Below are positions 8,722 through 16,492 of a DNA stretch of 64,000 bases, piece by piece. The notes beneath the pieces are model-generated. The model did not search any database, was not told the origin of the DNA, and saw only the letters and a list, made by a program, of their open reading frames with translations. A program made the translations under genes and the position numbers. The DNA is from Nocardioidaceae bacterium (GTDB lineage: Bacteria; Actinomycetota; Actinomycetes; Propionibacteriales; Nocardioidaceae), in contig JACJWW010000008.1 of the NCBI GenBank assembly GCA_020636935.1, positions 27,042 through 91,041 of the forward strand, written 5' to 3'. Position 1 is the stretch's first letter. Each line of letters opens with the position of its first letter.

Positions 8722-9202
8722 TCGGATGGACGAGCTCTTGCTGAATCGTCAACTGAACGGTCTCGACCTTGGGAATGTCATGCAACTCGACCCGGCCAGT
8801 CTCGCTCGCATCGGAGACGATCAAAGTGCCACAGCCCAAGAAGCGGTCCATCAGTCCTCGTTCGAAGGCAACATCGCTGATCCGGTGAACCGGAATGTCA
8901 TGCCCACGACGCGAGAGCACCCCCGAGCGGGTGATCAGGCGCCTGTTGGTGAAGGCATAGGTGGTACTCAGCCACTTCAAGAAGGGCACCAGCACGAAGA
9001 CCGCCAAGATCACGACTGTGATCGCAATGATGATGATCCGGATCGTGCCTGCGCTGGATCCACCAACCTTGGAGATCGCATAGCCTGCGACTCCAAAGGT
9101 GACCAGCAAAATGACCGTTGGCCAGAGGAGCACTTTCACGTGCGTGCGGGTGGCCACGATCACGTGTTCGCCCTCGTTCAGCAATTTCGGTTGCAAGCCC
9201 AC
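8696..9202 (-). CDS. PH domain-containing membrane protein (bPH2/YdbS type)
   Basis: A 168-residue protein with two transmembrane helices at about residues 24-45 and 54-76. A bacterial PH-like domain follows: YAFTNRRLITRSGVLSRRG, then VHRISDVAFERGLMDRFLGCGTLIV, the standard pattern of this family. A PH-like protein beside birA is also found in mycobacteria (Rv3278c). Function is unknown. It starts 12 nt after the birA stop and its 3' end overlaps the cyclase start, so birA, this gene and the cyclase look like one operon. Confidence 0.82.
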   Translation of the reverse strand: MGLQPKLLNEGEHVIVATRTHVKVLLWPTVILLVTFGVAGYAISKVGGSSAGTIRIIIIAITVVILAVFVLVPFLKWLSTTYAFTNRRLITRSGVLSRRGHDIPVHRISDVAFERGLMDRFLGCGTLIVSDASETGRVELHDIPKVETVQLTIQQELVHPSDKTDDGA

Positions 9203-9214
9203 AAAGTGATCCTC

Positions 9215-10003
9215 TCAGATTTGGTCTTGCCGGCGCACATATTCAACATCCCCGACCGCCAAGTGATGCACTTGCCCATCAGCCAGCACCACCAGTTGGC
9301 CGGTCTCGTCGACGTCTTGCACCGTACCCCGCAGATCTTGGCCGATCATGTGCACGACGACCTCCCTGCCGATGGTGTCGCACTCATCGCGATAGCGCTC
9401 GCGTGGGTCCAGTCCACCGCACCATGCGTCGTACTCGCGGGAAAAGGCCTCAACCAGTGCCTGCAGCAATTGGGTACGGTCGACGGCCGCACCCTCGAGC
9501 GCGAGGGAAGTCGCATCAGGCACGGGCAACTCATCTTGTGCCTGATGCACGTTGATCCCGATGCCAACGATCGCAGCTGGCGCAGACTGGTGTTCGACTA
9601 GCTCAAGCAAGATTCCCCCAGCCTTGCGACCGTTGAGCAAGACGTCGTTGGGCCACTTGAGCTTGGGGGCAATCTGGGTGACCTCAGCCAGGGCGCTGGC
9701 TGCCGCCAAGCCGGTCAACAATGGCAGCCAAGTCCATCTCGTCACCTCCACTTGGGGGGTCAGCAGGAAGGACACCGTGAGCGACGATCGGGCTGGGGTG
9801 ATCCAGTCGCGATCAAGCCGACCACGACCTGCTGTTTGGTGCTCGGCGACCACCACCAAGCCCTCCGACTCACCTTCTTGAAAGCGAGCCGCAGCCACTG
9901 CATTGGTTGACACGGCGGTCTCGAGCACTTCGACCCGGAAGGGCTTCGGCAAGGACAGGCGTGCGGGTTCAAGGGGTGGGCGAACATCTGCACTTGAGTT
10001 CAT
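9215..10003 (-). CDS. birA: Biotin--[acetyl-CoA-carboxylase] ligase BirA
   Basis: Activates biotin with ATP and attaches it to the biotin carboxyl carrier domain of acyl-CoA carboxylases. Visible motifs are the biotinyl-AMP loop TAGRGRLDRDW, then the catalytic-region PKLKWPNDVLLNGRKAGGILLE and GIGINVHQ, with a small SH3-like C-terminal domain. There is no N-terminal helix-turn-helix, so this is a monofunctional class I ligase that does not repress a biotin operon. The frame is open to 10276, but the ATG at 10003 begins the conserved part and leaves 45 bp to the divergent pccB start. Placement beside its carboxylase substrate is logical and conserved. Confidence 0.92.
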   Translation of the reverse strand: MNSSADVRPPLEPARLSLPKPFRVEVLETAVSTNAVAAARFQEGESEGLVVVAEHQTAGRGRLDRDWITPARSSLTVSFLLTPQVEVTRWTWLPLLTGLAAASALAEVTQIAPKLKWPNDVLLNGRKAGGILLELVEHQSAPAAIVGIGINVHQAQDELPVPDATSLALEGAAVDRTQLLQALVEAFSREYDAWCGGLDPRERYRDECDTIGREVVVHMIGQDLRGTVQDVDETGQLVVLADGQVHHLAVGDVEYVRRQDQI

Positions 10004-10048
10004 GGAGAATAGATTGGCCGATGGCATCAACATCCACAAGGAGTCTTC

Positions 10049-11668
10049 GTGAGCGCAAATCCCGGTGAGGGCACTGACGTACCGACCGACATCGACATCC
10101 ACACCACGGCTGGCAAGCTCGCGGATCTCGAGCGTCGCATCGACGAGGCTGTGCATGCCGCTTCGAAGAAGGCCGTCGAGAAGCAGCATGCCAAGGGCAA
10201 GAAGACCGCCCGCGAGCGCATTGAGGCATTGTTTGACGAGGGCAGCTTCGTTGAGTTGGATGAGTTGGCCCGACACCGGTCAACGGCCTTCGGCCAACAG
10301 AAGAATCGCCCCTATGGCGATGGCGTGATCACCGGCTATGGCACCGTCGATGGCCGCCAGGTTTGCGTCTTCTCCCAGGATTTCACGATCTTCGGAGGGT
10401 CCTTGGGCGAGGTCTACGGCGAGAAGATCTGCAAAGTCATGGACCTCGCGATCAAGACCGGCGCTCCCATCGTGGGCATCAATGAAGGCGCTGGAGCCCG
10501 GATCCAAGAAGGTGTCGTCTCCTTGGGCCTGTACGGCGAGATCTTCCGCCGCAATGTGCACGCCTCAGGCGTGATCCCGCAAATCAGCATGATCATGGGC
10601 TCATGTGCTGGTGGGCATGTCTATTCCCCAGCCGTCACCGACTTCACGGTGATGGTCGACGGCACCTCAAACATGTTCATCACTGGCCCTGATGTGATCA
10701 AGACGGTCACCGGCGAAGACGTCACCATGGAAGATCTAGGTGGCGCCCGCACCCACAACACCAAATCGGGCAATGCCCACTACATGGCAGCAGACGAAGA
10801 CGACGCCATCGAATATGTGAAGGCGCTGCTGTCCTATCTGCCGCAAAACAATCTCGACCCTGCGCCGAGCTTCGATGCGCCGGCCGAGATGGAGTTCACT
10901 GACACGGATCGGGCGCTCGACACAATCATCCCTGACTCCCCCAATCAGCCCTATGACATGCATTCGGTCATCGAAGCCGTGCTCGATGACGAGGAATTCC
11001 TTGAGGTCATGGAACTCTTCGCCCCCAATCTGATCGTCGGCTACGGCCGAGTCGAGGGCAAGTCCGTGGGCATCGTGGCAAATCAGCCCATGCAATTCGC
11101 CGGCACCCTTGACATCGATGCGTCGGAGAAGGCAGCACGATTCGTGCGCACCTGTGATGCCTTCAACATCCCAGTACTCACCTTCGTCGATGTGCCCGGC
11201 TTCCTGCCCGGTACCGACCAGGAATGGAATGGCATCATCAGGCGTGGCGCCAAGCTCATCTATGCCTATTCCGAGGCCACTGTCCCATTGGTCACGGTGA
11301 TCACTCGCAAGGCCTACGGTGGCGCCTATGACGTCATGGGATCCAAGCACTTGGGCTCCGACATCAGCTTGGCTTGGCCAACAGCCCAGATCGCAGTCAT
11401 GGGCGCCCAAGGTGCGGCCAATATTTTGCACCGCAAGGAATTGAAGAAGATCGAGGAAGAAGGCGGCGACGTGGAGGCCCGTCGTGCCGAGTTGATCGCC
11501 GAATACGAAGACACCCTCGCCAATCCCTATATCGCGGCCGAGCGAGGCTACGTCGACGCCGTGATCTCTCCCCACGAGACCCGCCTCGAGGTGGTGCGGG
11601 CCCTGCGGCTGTTGGAGACCAAACGCGAGACCCTGCCACCCAAGAAGCATGGGAACATCCCGCTGTGA
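10049..11668 (+). CDS. pccB: Propionyl-CoA carboxylase beta subunit (carboxyltransferase)
   Basis: Transfers CO2 from carboxybiotin to propionyl-CoA to give methylmalonyl-CoA, feeding the mutase encoded at 31.9-35.9 kb. The 539-residue protein has both crotonase-like halves. The N-terminal half includes [17 protein letters not shown] and the oxyanion segment [12 protein letters not shown]. The C-terminal half includes [14 protein letters not shown] and [17 protein letters not shown]. Asp428 in GGAYDVM matches the residue reported to favour propionyl-CoA in Streptomyces PccB (Asp422). AAGGAG lies 5 nt before the GTG start. The epsilon subunit overlaps its stop. The biotinylated alpha subunit is not in the window. 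Confidence 0.92.
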   Translation: MSANPGEGTDVPTDIDIHTTAGKLADLERRIDEAVHAASKKAVEKQHAKGKKTARERIEALFDEGSFVELDELARHRSTAFGQQKNRPYGDGVITGYGTVDGRQVCVFSQDFTIFGGSLGEVYGEKICKVMDLAIKTGAPIVGINEGAGARIQEGVVSLGLYGEIFRRNVHASGVIPQISMIMGSCAGGHVYSPAVTDFTVMVDGTSNMFITGPDVIKTVTGEDVTMEDLGGARTHNTKSGNAHYMAADEDDAIEYVKALLSYLPQNNLDPAPSFDAPAEMEFTDTDRALDTIIPDSPNQPYDMHSVIEAVLDDEEFLEVMELFAPNLIVGYGRVEGKSVGIVANQPMQFAGTLDIDASEKAARFVRTCDAFNIPVLTFVDVPGFLPGTDQEWNGIIRRGAKLIYAYSEATVPLVTVITRKAYGGAYDVMGSKHLGSDISLAWPTAQIAVMGAQGAANILHRKELKKIEEEGGDVEARRAELIAEYEDTLANPYIAAERGYVDAVISPHETRLEVVRALRLLETKRETLPPKKHGNIPL

Positions 11669-11898
11669 GCCCCACGAATCCAGAGCCTTCGCAGTCACCG
11701 ACCCCAGCACTGAAGGTGCTCACCCCTGATGCCACGCCCGAGGAGATTGCTGCTTTGGTGGCTGTCCTCGCGGCATCGGGCCAGCCAGAGGCAGCTCCTG
11801 CACCGTTGCGGTCAACTTGGGCTGCGCCACATCGCGCAACCCGCGACGTACACCACCCCCGACCAGGGGCGTGGCGCGTGAGCGCGCTGCCTCGCTGA
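11665..11898 (+). CDS. accE: Acyl-CoA carboxylase epsilon subunit AccE
   Basis: A small 77-residue subunit found only in actinobacterial acyl-CoA carboxylases, where it stabilises the alpha-beta complex and raises activity. The start is a GTG overlapping the pccB stop (GTGA), a strong sign of coupled translation. The N-terminus is Pro/Ser-rich, followed by [14 protein letters not shown]. The family signature is at the end: WAAP, then [14 protein letters not shown]. The frame is open far upstream through pccB, but only the overlapping GTG gives the normal size. Confidence 0.88.
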   Translation: MSPTNPEPSQSPTPALKVLTPDATPEEIAALVAVLAASGQPEAAPAPLRSTWAAPHRATRDVHHPRPGAWRVSALPR

Positions 11899-11903
11899 TC
11901 ACT

Positions 11904-11909
11904 TAGGCT
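11904..11909 (+). promoter_or_regulatory. -10 box of leaderless maf promoter
   Basis: TAGGCT, 8 nt before the GTG at 11918, with no Shine-Dalgarno. It lies in the 19-nt gap after accE, so maf may have its own start site as well as read-through from pccB-accE. Confidence 0.5.
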
Positions 11910-11917
11910 TCTGGCCT

Positions 11918-12514
11918 GTGAATGCCCCTCGGCTCATCTTGGCTTCCGCGTCACCTGCTCGATTGAAGGTGCTCCGCGGAGCCGGACTCGACCCCGAGGT
12001 GATCATCAGCGGAGTCCACGAAGAAGGTATCGACGCGCCAAATACCGCTGAACTGACCGTGAAACTGGCCCAACTGAAGGCCGTTGCGGTCGCCACAAAT
12101 ACCCCCAATGCCTTGGTCATCGGCTGCGATTCACTGTTGGAGTTCGAAGGTGAGGCCCTTGGCAAGCCATTCGATGAGGTCGAGGCTGTGGAACGCTGGC
12201 AACGCATGCGCGGGCACCACGGCGTACTCCACACGGGTCACTGCATCATCGACACCCAACGTGATGTTTGGCTGGCTCGCAGCGCCGCAACGCAGGTACG
12301 CTTCGCAAACATCAGCGACGACGAGATAGCAGCCTATGTCGCCTCGGGTGAGGCGACCAAGGTGGCTGGCGCCTTCACCCTCGACGGACTGTCCGGGCCC
12401 TTCATTTCTGGGATCACCGGAGACCCCTCAAATGTGATCGGAATAAGCCTGCCTTTGGTCAGGATGATGCTCAACGAGCTGGGCTACGAGATCACCGATC
12501 TCTGGCGTCAGTGA
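11918..12514 (+). CDS. maf: Maf family nucleoside triphosphate pyrophosphatase
   Basis: Hydrolyses non-canonical or modified NTPs (house-cleaning) and affects septation in some bacteria. The 198-residue protein begins PRLILASASPAR, the signature phosphate-binding loop, then has VIGCDSLLEFEG with the catalytic Asp and ALGKPFDEVEA. The C-terminal FTLDGLSGPFISGITGDPSNVIGISLP is characteristic. The order accD5-accE5-maf is conserved in mycobacteria. It starts with GTG, apparently leaderless. Its last 23 nt overlap the 3' end of the gtrA gene on the other strand. Confidence 0.92.
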   Translation: MNAPRLILASASPARLKVLRGAGLDPEVIISGVHEEGIDAPNTAELTVKLAQLKAVAVATNTPNALVIGCDSLLEFEGEALGKPFDEVEAVERWQRMRGHHGVLHTGHCIIDTQRDVWLARSAATQVRFANISDDEIAAYVASGEATKVAGAFTLDGLSGPFISGITGDPSNVIGISLPLVRMMLNELGYEITDLWRQ

Positions 12515-13055
12515 CCTGCCGGTCATCGAGCTTGTCCTCGTCGTCATCCCAATCGGACTCATCACCTTCAGAAACCAAGTGCGCATAAGCCTCATTGCGA
12601 CCAGTCCAAGTGATGTGGTGGCGTTTGAACGCGAACTTGCGAAATGCCCAGAACCTGAACACTGTTGCGGCACCACCGCCGATCAGATTGCCGGACAAGT
12701 TGTCCATCCAGATCGAGTTGTTGTCGAGCACATTGCGGGTGAACCACAAGCAAGCCATCGGGATCACGAAGGACGAAAGATTGATCGCCGCGTAGACAAC
12801 CACTCCCCCGCCCGGGCCAATCGGCCGCCGGTCCTTGAAGACCACATGCCTGGACCCTAGGAAGCTGATCACCATGCCGACACTGTTGGCCACGGCATAT
12901 GCCGTGAGCGGGTAGTGATGCATGGGGCCTGCAAACAACCCCTTGACACCGTGGGTAAGGAAATTGAAAGCCACCAGCGCCACCGCAGTGGCCACGATAT
13001 TCACGCCGGTGAACTTCGCGGCCTCTCCACCGACCCGCTTGGCTGTCTCCCTCAT
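12492..13055 (-). CDS. GtrA family membrane protein
   Basis: A 187-residue protein with four transmembrane helices (roughly residues 17-37, 49-68, 84-105, 118-137). FTGVNIVATAVALVAFNFL and the late FRFWAFRKFAFKRH motif are typical of GtrA, thought to flip polyprenyl-phosphate sugars for cell-surface glycosylation. A highly acidic tail of about 30 residues, including DDDED, follows the domain. It begins 3 nt after the stop of the acyl-CoA dehydrogenase gene, so the two share a transcript. A GtrA-like gene also lies near purK/birA in mycobacteria. Substrate is unknown. Confidence 0.82.
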   Translation of the reverse strand: MRETAKRVGGEAAKFTGVNIVATAVALVAFNFLTHGVKGLFAGPMHHYPLTAYAVANSVGMVISFLGSRHVVFKDRRPIGPGGGVVVYAAINLSSFVIPMACLWFTRNVLDNNSIWMDNLSGNLIGGGAATVFRFWAFRKFAFKRHHITWTGRNEAYAHLVSEGDESDWDDDEDKLDDRQVTDARDR

Positions 13056-13058
13056 CAG

Positions 13059-14225
13059 CTACTCGACTGGGAGTCCCAATCCGCGCGCAATCAGCATGCG
13101 CTGGACCTCCGAGGTGCCCTCACCGATCTCAAGGATCTTGGCATCACGATAGAAGCGCGCCATCGGATTTTCTTCCATGAAGCCATATCCGCCAGCCACC
13201 TGCGTCGCAATCCGGGTGGCGGTCACTGCCGCTTCAGAGGAATAGAGTTTGGCCACCGAAGCGGCCTGTTTGAACTCCTGCATCGAACTGCCGGAGTCCT
13301 TCAACCAGGCAGCCTGGTAGGTCAGGGCACGAGCCGCGGAAACCATCACCTGAAGATCGGCGATCTGGAAGGCAACGCCCTGCTTGGTGCCGATCGGGAC
13401 CCCAAATGCGGTGCGCTCATTGGCGTACTTCACCGAAAAATCCAAGCAGGCCTGGATGCAGCCGACCGCAAGTGCAGAGATGGCAACCCGCCCGTCATCG
13501 AGAGCAGCCAAGAACTGGGCATAACCACGCCCGCGCTCCCCCAACAGGTTTTCCTCGGGCACGACGACATCGACGAAGCTCAACGGGTGGGTATCTGAGA
13601 TATTCCAGCCCAACTTGTCGTAGCCCTTCTCCGCGGTGAACCCGGGCGTGCCCGCAGGGATGATGATCGTTGAAATCTCTGGGCGATCATCGGCACGCTC
13701 TCCGGTGCGGGCCGTCACCGTGACCAAGGAGGTGATCTTCGACCCGGAGTTGGTGATGAACTGCTTTGATCCGTTGACCACCCAGTTGCCCTCGCGCAAT
13801 TCCGCCTTTGTGCGGGTGGCGCCGGCATCTGAACCAGCCCCGGGCTCGGTCAACCCGAATCCGGCCAACTTCTGACCGCTGACCAACTCAGGCAACCAGG
13901 CCTGCTTCTGGGCTTGCGTGCCGTGCGTGAGGATTGGGTTGATCCCCAGGCCAACCGCAGCCTCCAAGGTGATGCCCAGTGCCTGATCGATGCGCCCGAT
14001 CTCCTCGATTGCCACGCACAGGCTGGTGAAGTCACCGCCAGATCCGCCGTACTCCTCAGGGGCCGTGAGGCCGAACAGACCGAGATCTCCCATCTGGTGG
14101 ATGACTTCCACCGGGAAATGATGATCGCGGTCCCATTGCGCAACATGTGGGGCAATGACTTGCTCAGCGAAGTCTCTGACCGACACCCGGAACTGCTCGT
14201 GCTCCTCGGACAAGGCAAAAGTCAT
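13059..14225 (-). CDS. Acyl-CoA dehydrogenase (FadE25-like)
   Basis: FAD enzyme forming the 2,3-double bond of an acyl-CoA, passing electrons to electron-transfer flavoprotein. The 388-residue protein shows all family blocks: GLFGLTAPEEYGGSGGD, GFGLTEPGAGSDAG (flavin/substrate loop), NGSKQFITNSG, and the C-terminal QVAGGYGFMEENPMARFYRDAKILEIGEGTSEVQ split across the active site. The EGTSE motif includes the position of the catalytic Glu in many short-chain members. Its place near maf, gtrA and carbonic anhydrase resembles mycobacterial fadE25. TAGGGT lies 6 nt before the ATG, suggesting a leaderless mRNA. Confidence 0.9.
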   Translation of the reverse strand: MTFALSEEHEQFRVSVRDFAEQVIAPHVAQWDRDHHFPVEVIHQMGDLGLFGLTAPEEYGGSGGDFTSLCVAIEEIGRIDQALGITLEAAVGLGINPILTHGTQAQKQAWLPELVSGQKLAGFGLTEPGAGSDAGATRTKAELREGNWVVNGSKQFITNSGSKITSLVTVTARTGERADDRPEISTIIIPAGTPGFTAEKGYDKLGWNISDTHPLSFVDVVVPEENLLGERGRGYAQFLAALDDGRVAISALAVGCIQACLDFSVKYANERTAFGVPIGTKQGVAFQIADLQVMVSAARALTYQAAWLKDSGSSMQEFKQAASVAKLYSSEAAVTATRIATQVAGGYGFMEENPMARFYRDAKILEIGEGTSEVQRMLIARGLGLPVE

Positions 14226-14231
14226 TTGCCC

Positions 14232-14237
14232 ACCCTA
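14232..14237 (-). promoter_or_regulatory. -10 box of leaderless acyl-CoA dehydrogenase promoter
   Basis: TAGGGT on the minus strand, 6 nt before the ATG at 14225, with no ribosome site between. Confidence 0.5.
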
Positions 14238-14295
14238 TCGGGCATGAGTTGGCGCGTCGTAACATCAGCTCAACATCCACCGAGAGGGCCAATCC

Positions 14296-15021
14296 ATGCG
14301 CTTAAGTTCGCCGCACATTTCCTTGGCGGTCGGGTCAGCTCTGCTTGCCTTGCTGGTAGCTGGATGCGGCGCGCCCAAGCCCCTGACCGAAAAACAGGCA
14401 GCCCAAGTGGTATTCACCAAGGCCAACGCAGGCCCCACGTTCGTGAAGGGCGATGACTCGGCCTTGACTACGCGATTGGGGTGCCTGGAGACGATGGCCA
14501 GCTTCTCCGGCAAAGCGGCCACCAAACCGGCAAGCAGCGCGATCAGCCAATTTGGCATCGACAGCCTCTCGGGGCTGCCTGCAGTCCGCACTGAAGTGCG
14601 CAGCTACGACGACCAGGCCACGGCCGCCGCCGTGATGAAGGCGATCAAGGCTCAGGCCACCAAGTGCACCGAGGTCAAGATCGACGGTGAGACGAGCCAT
14701 TTCCAGATGACGGTCCAGCACGACGAGAAGAAGTCGCTGAAAGATGCCAATGCCCAACTGAACACCATCGGGCTCGGTGAAGTCAGCAGCACGAAGGGCA
14801 TGAAGTTGCCCACCGGCTTGTGGCTGACCCACGCCATCAAGGACAACAACCTGCTTGCCATCACCTATTTGAACTACTCCGTGACCGACGAAGACGTGGC
14901 GCTCGCCTACAACAAGGCAGCCTGGCAGCGACTGACTGACGTGATGAACGGCAACAAGCCACCAAAGGGGGCTGTTGAGCTACCCAAGCAGCCAGCGGGC
15001 CAGGAGACTCAAGGCCAGTAG
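14296..15021 (+). CDS. Putative lipoprotein
   Basis: A 241-residue secreted protein with a lipoprotein signal: MRL, a hydrophobic stretch, and the lipobox LVAGC with Cys24 as lipidation site. The mature part is Lys- and Ala-rich with two short predicted alpha/beta units, including SYDDQATAAAVMKAIKAQ, and Cys residues at LGCLETM and ATKCTEV that could form a disulphide. It looks like a soluble sensor-type or PknH-like extracytoplasmic domain, but I do not recognise a family with confidence. GAGAGGG lies 7 nt before the ATG. The 3' end overlaps the convergent PH-domain gene by 42 nt, an unusually long overlap. Confidence 0.72.
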   Translation: MRLSSPHISLAVGSALLALLVAGCGAPKPLTEKQAAQVVFTKANAGPTFVKGDDSALTTRLGCLETMASFSGKAATKPASSAISQFGIDSLSGLPAVRTEVRSYDDQATAAAVMKAIKAQATKCTEVKIDGETSHFQMTVQHDEKKSLKDANAQLNTIGLGEVSSTKGMKLPTGLWLTHAIKDNNLLAITYLNYSVTDEDVALAYNKAAWQRLTDVMNGNKPPKGAVELPKQPAGQETQGQ

Positions 15022-15501
15022 CACAGTGATCATCAGCGAAATCGCTAGTTCGCGCCGCCGCCAGACCACTTTGACAGCCGCGGACTTGGGCTGATCGCAG
15101 ACAAGCTGACGCAACCTCTCCTCGAAAAACTCAGCATCGGTGGGCGAGCGACTGCCCCTCGCGATGGCAGGGGTGGAGTAGACGCCATCCACCGTGATGA
15201 CCTTGGTGTACTTGCCAATGAGCACAGAAGTGATTGACGAAACCGCGATCTCTCGATCACGCAGTGCCCCTTGAAGGGTCAGCCAATCAACGCTGAGGAA
15301 GACCCGTGGGCGCCACAGCACTAGGTAGAGCAGCCAGGCGACCCACAGCACTGCGAAGATCACCGGCAGTTGATGCCAACTTGGGGCGCTGGCCAAGACG
15401 CTGATGAGCACCAAGGCACAGACAATCCACCCGATGATGGCCGTCGCCCAGCCACCAGTTGGGCCATAACGCTGTCCTTGCTGTCTGGGCACCTCAATCA
15501 T
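14980..15501 (-). CDS. PH domain-containing membrane protein (bPH6-like)
   Basis: A 173-residue protein with two transmembrane helices at about residues 20-37 and 45-63. A short PH-like beta domain follows: RPRVFLSVDWLTLQGALRDREIAVSSITSVLIG. A C-terminal transmembrane helix covers about residues 153-171. This topology matches small actinobacterial PH-domain proteins of unknown role. Its start region faces deoC with about 24 bp between starts. No operon partner is obvious. Confidence 0.7.
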   Translation of the reverse strand: MIEVPRQQGQRYGPTGGWATAIIGWIVCALVLISVLASAPSWHQLPVIFAVLWVAWLLYLVLWRPRVFLSVDWLTLQGALRDREIAVSSITSVLIGKYTKVITVDGVYSTPAIARGSRSPTDAEFFEERLRQLVCDQPKSAAVKVVWRRRELAISLMITVLLALSLLARWLLG

Positions 15502-15512
15502 CGATCACACCC

Positions 15513-15518
15513 TAGACT
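15513..15518 (+). promoter_or_regulatory. -10 box of leaderless deoC promoter
   Basis: TAGACT, 6 nt before the GTG at 15525. The promoter lies in the 23-bp gap to the divergent PH-domain gene. Confidence 0.5.
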
Positions 15519-15524
15519 GCCTTG

Positions 15525-16487
15525 GTGACCTTGATGAGCTCGCTGACCAACTCTGCACACTTGGGTGAAGTGACAAACTCACAAAGCGCACTACGCAATT
15601 TTCTGCACGGTCTGCCTGGCGTGGACCAGGTTGGTGCCGACCAACGTGCAGCCGCACTGGGCACCCGCTCGATAAAGACCTCTGCCAAGGCCCAAGCCTT
15701 GGACTTGGCGATCTCCATGGTTGACCTAACCACCTTGGAGGGTAGCGACACCCCCGGCAAGGTGCAGGCCTTGGCGACCAAGGCGATGCATCCCGACCCG
15801 GCTGATCCGACTTGCCCGAAAGCAGCCGCGGTTTGCGTCTATTCAGACATGGTGGCCCATGCCAAAGAACGGTTGGGCACCTCTGGCGTCAAGGTCGCCT
15901 CGGTGGCCACAGCCTTCCCCAGCGGGCGAGCCAAACTCGAAATCAAACTGGCCGACACCGCCACTGCAGTCGAGGCTGGCGCCGACGAGATCGACATGGT
16001 CATCGATCGGGGCGCATTCCTGGCCGGTCGCTATCTGCAGGTGTACGACGAGATTGTCTCGGTCAAACAGGCCTGCGGCAAGGCACATCTGAAGGTGATC
16101 TTCGAGACCGGAGAGTTGCAAACTTATGACAACGTCAGACGAGCATCGTGGTTGGCCATGATTGCAGGCGCCGACTTCATCAAGACTTCGACCGGCAAGG
16201 TTGCTCCAGCAGCCACGTTGCCAGTCACTCTGGTGATGCTTGAGGCCGTTCGCGACTTCCACCTGGCCACCGGAAGCATGGTTGGGGTCAAGCCTGCAGG
16301 TGGCATCCGAAGCGCCAAGGATGCCATCAAATATCTCGTCATGGTCAACGAGGTGGTGGGCCAACAATGGCTTACCCCCGACTGGTTCCGCTTCGGCGCC
16401 TCGACTCTCCTCAACGACCTACTGATGCAACGCACCAAACTCAAGACCGGCCACTACAGCGGCCCCGACTACTTCACCTTGGACTGA
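15525..16487 (+). CDS. deoC: Deoxyribose-phosphate aldolase DeoC
   Basis: Splits 2-deoxyribose 5-phosphate into glyceraldehyde 3-phosphate and acetaldehyde, the last step of deoxynucleoside breakdown. This is the long (about 320-residue) form. Key segments are AVCVYSDMVAHAKE, ADEIDMVIDRGAFLAG, LKVIFETGEL, the Schiff-base region GADFIKTSTGKVAPAAT, and VGVKPAGGIRSAKDA with the second Lys. Possible starts are TTG 15522, GTG 15525 and ATG 15534; the GTG is placed 6 nt after a TAGACT box. Two aldehyde dehydrogenase homologues follow at 5 and 1 nt, suggesting disposal of the acetaldehyde. Confidence 0.93.
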   Translation: MTLMSSLTNSAHLGEVTNSQSALRNFLHGLPGVDQVGADQRAAALGTRSIKTSAKAQALDLAISMVDLTTLEGSDTPGKVQALATKAMHPDPADPTCPKAAAVCVYSDMVAHAKERLGTSGVKVASVATAFPSGRAKLEIKLADTATAVEAGADEIDMVIDRGAFLAGRYLQVYDEIVSVKQACGKAHLKVIFETGELQTYDNVRRASWLAMIAGADFIKTSTGKVAPAATLPVTLVMLEAVRDFHLATGSMVGVKPAGGIRSAKDAIKYLVMVNEVVGQQWLTPDWFRFGASTLLNDLLMQRTKLKTGHYSGPDYFTLD

Positions 16488-16492
16488 GCCTG

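Noticed and set aside
9215..10276. Longer BirA with an N-terminal extension of 91 residues
   Set aside because: The extension overlaps the divergent pccB start and is the antisense of pccB. It has no helix-turn-helix; the ATG at 10003 fits.
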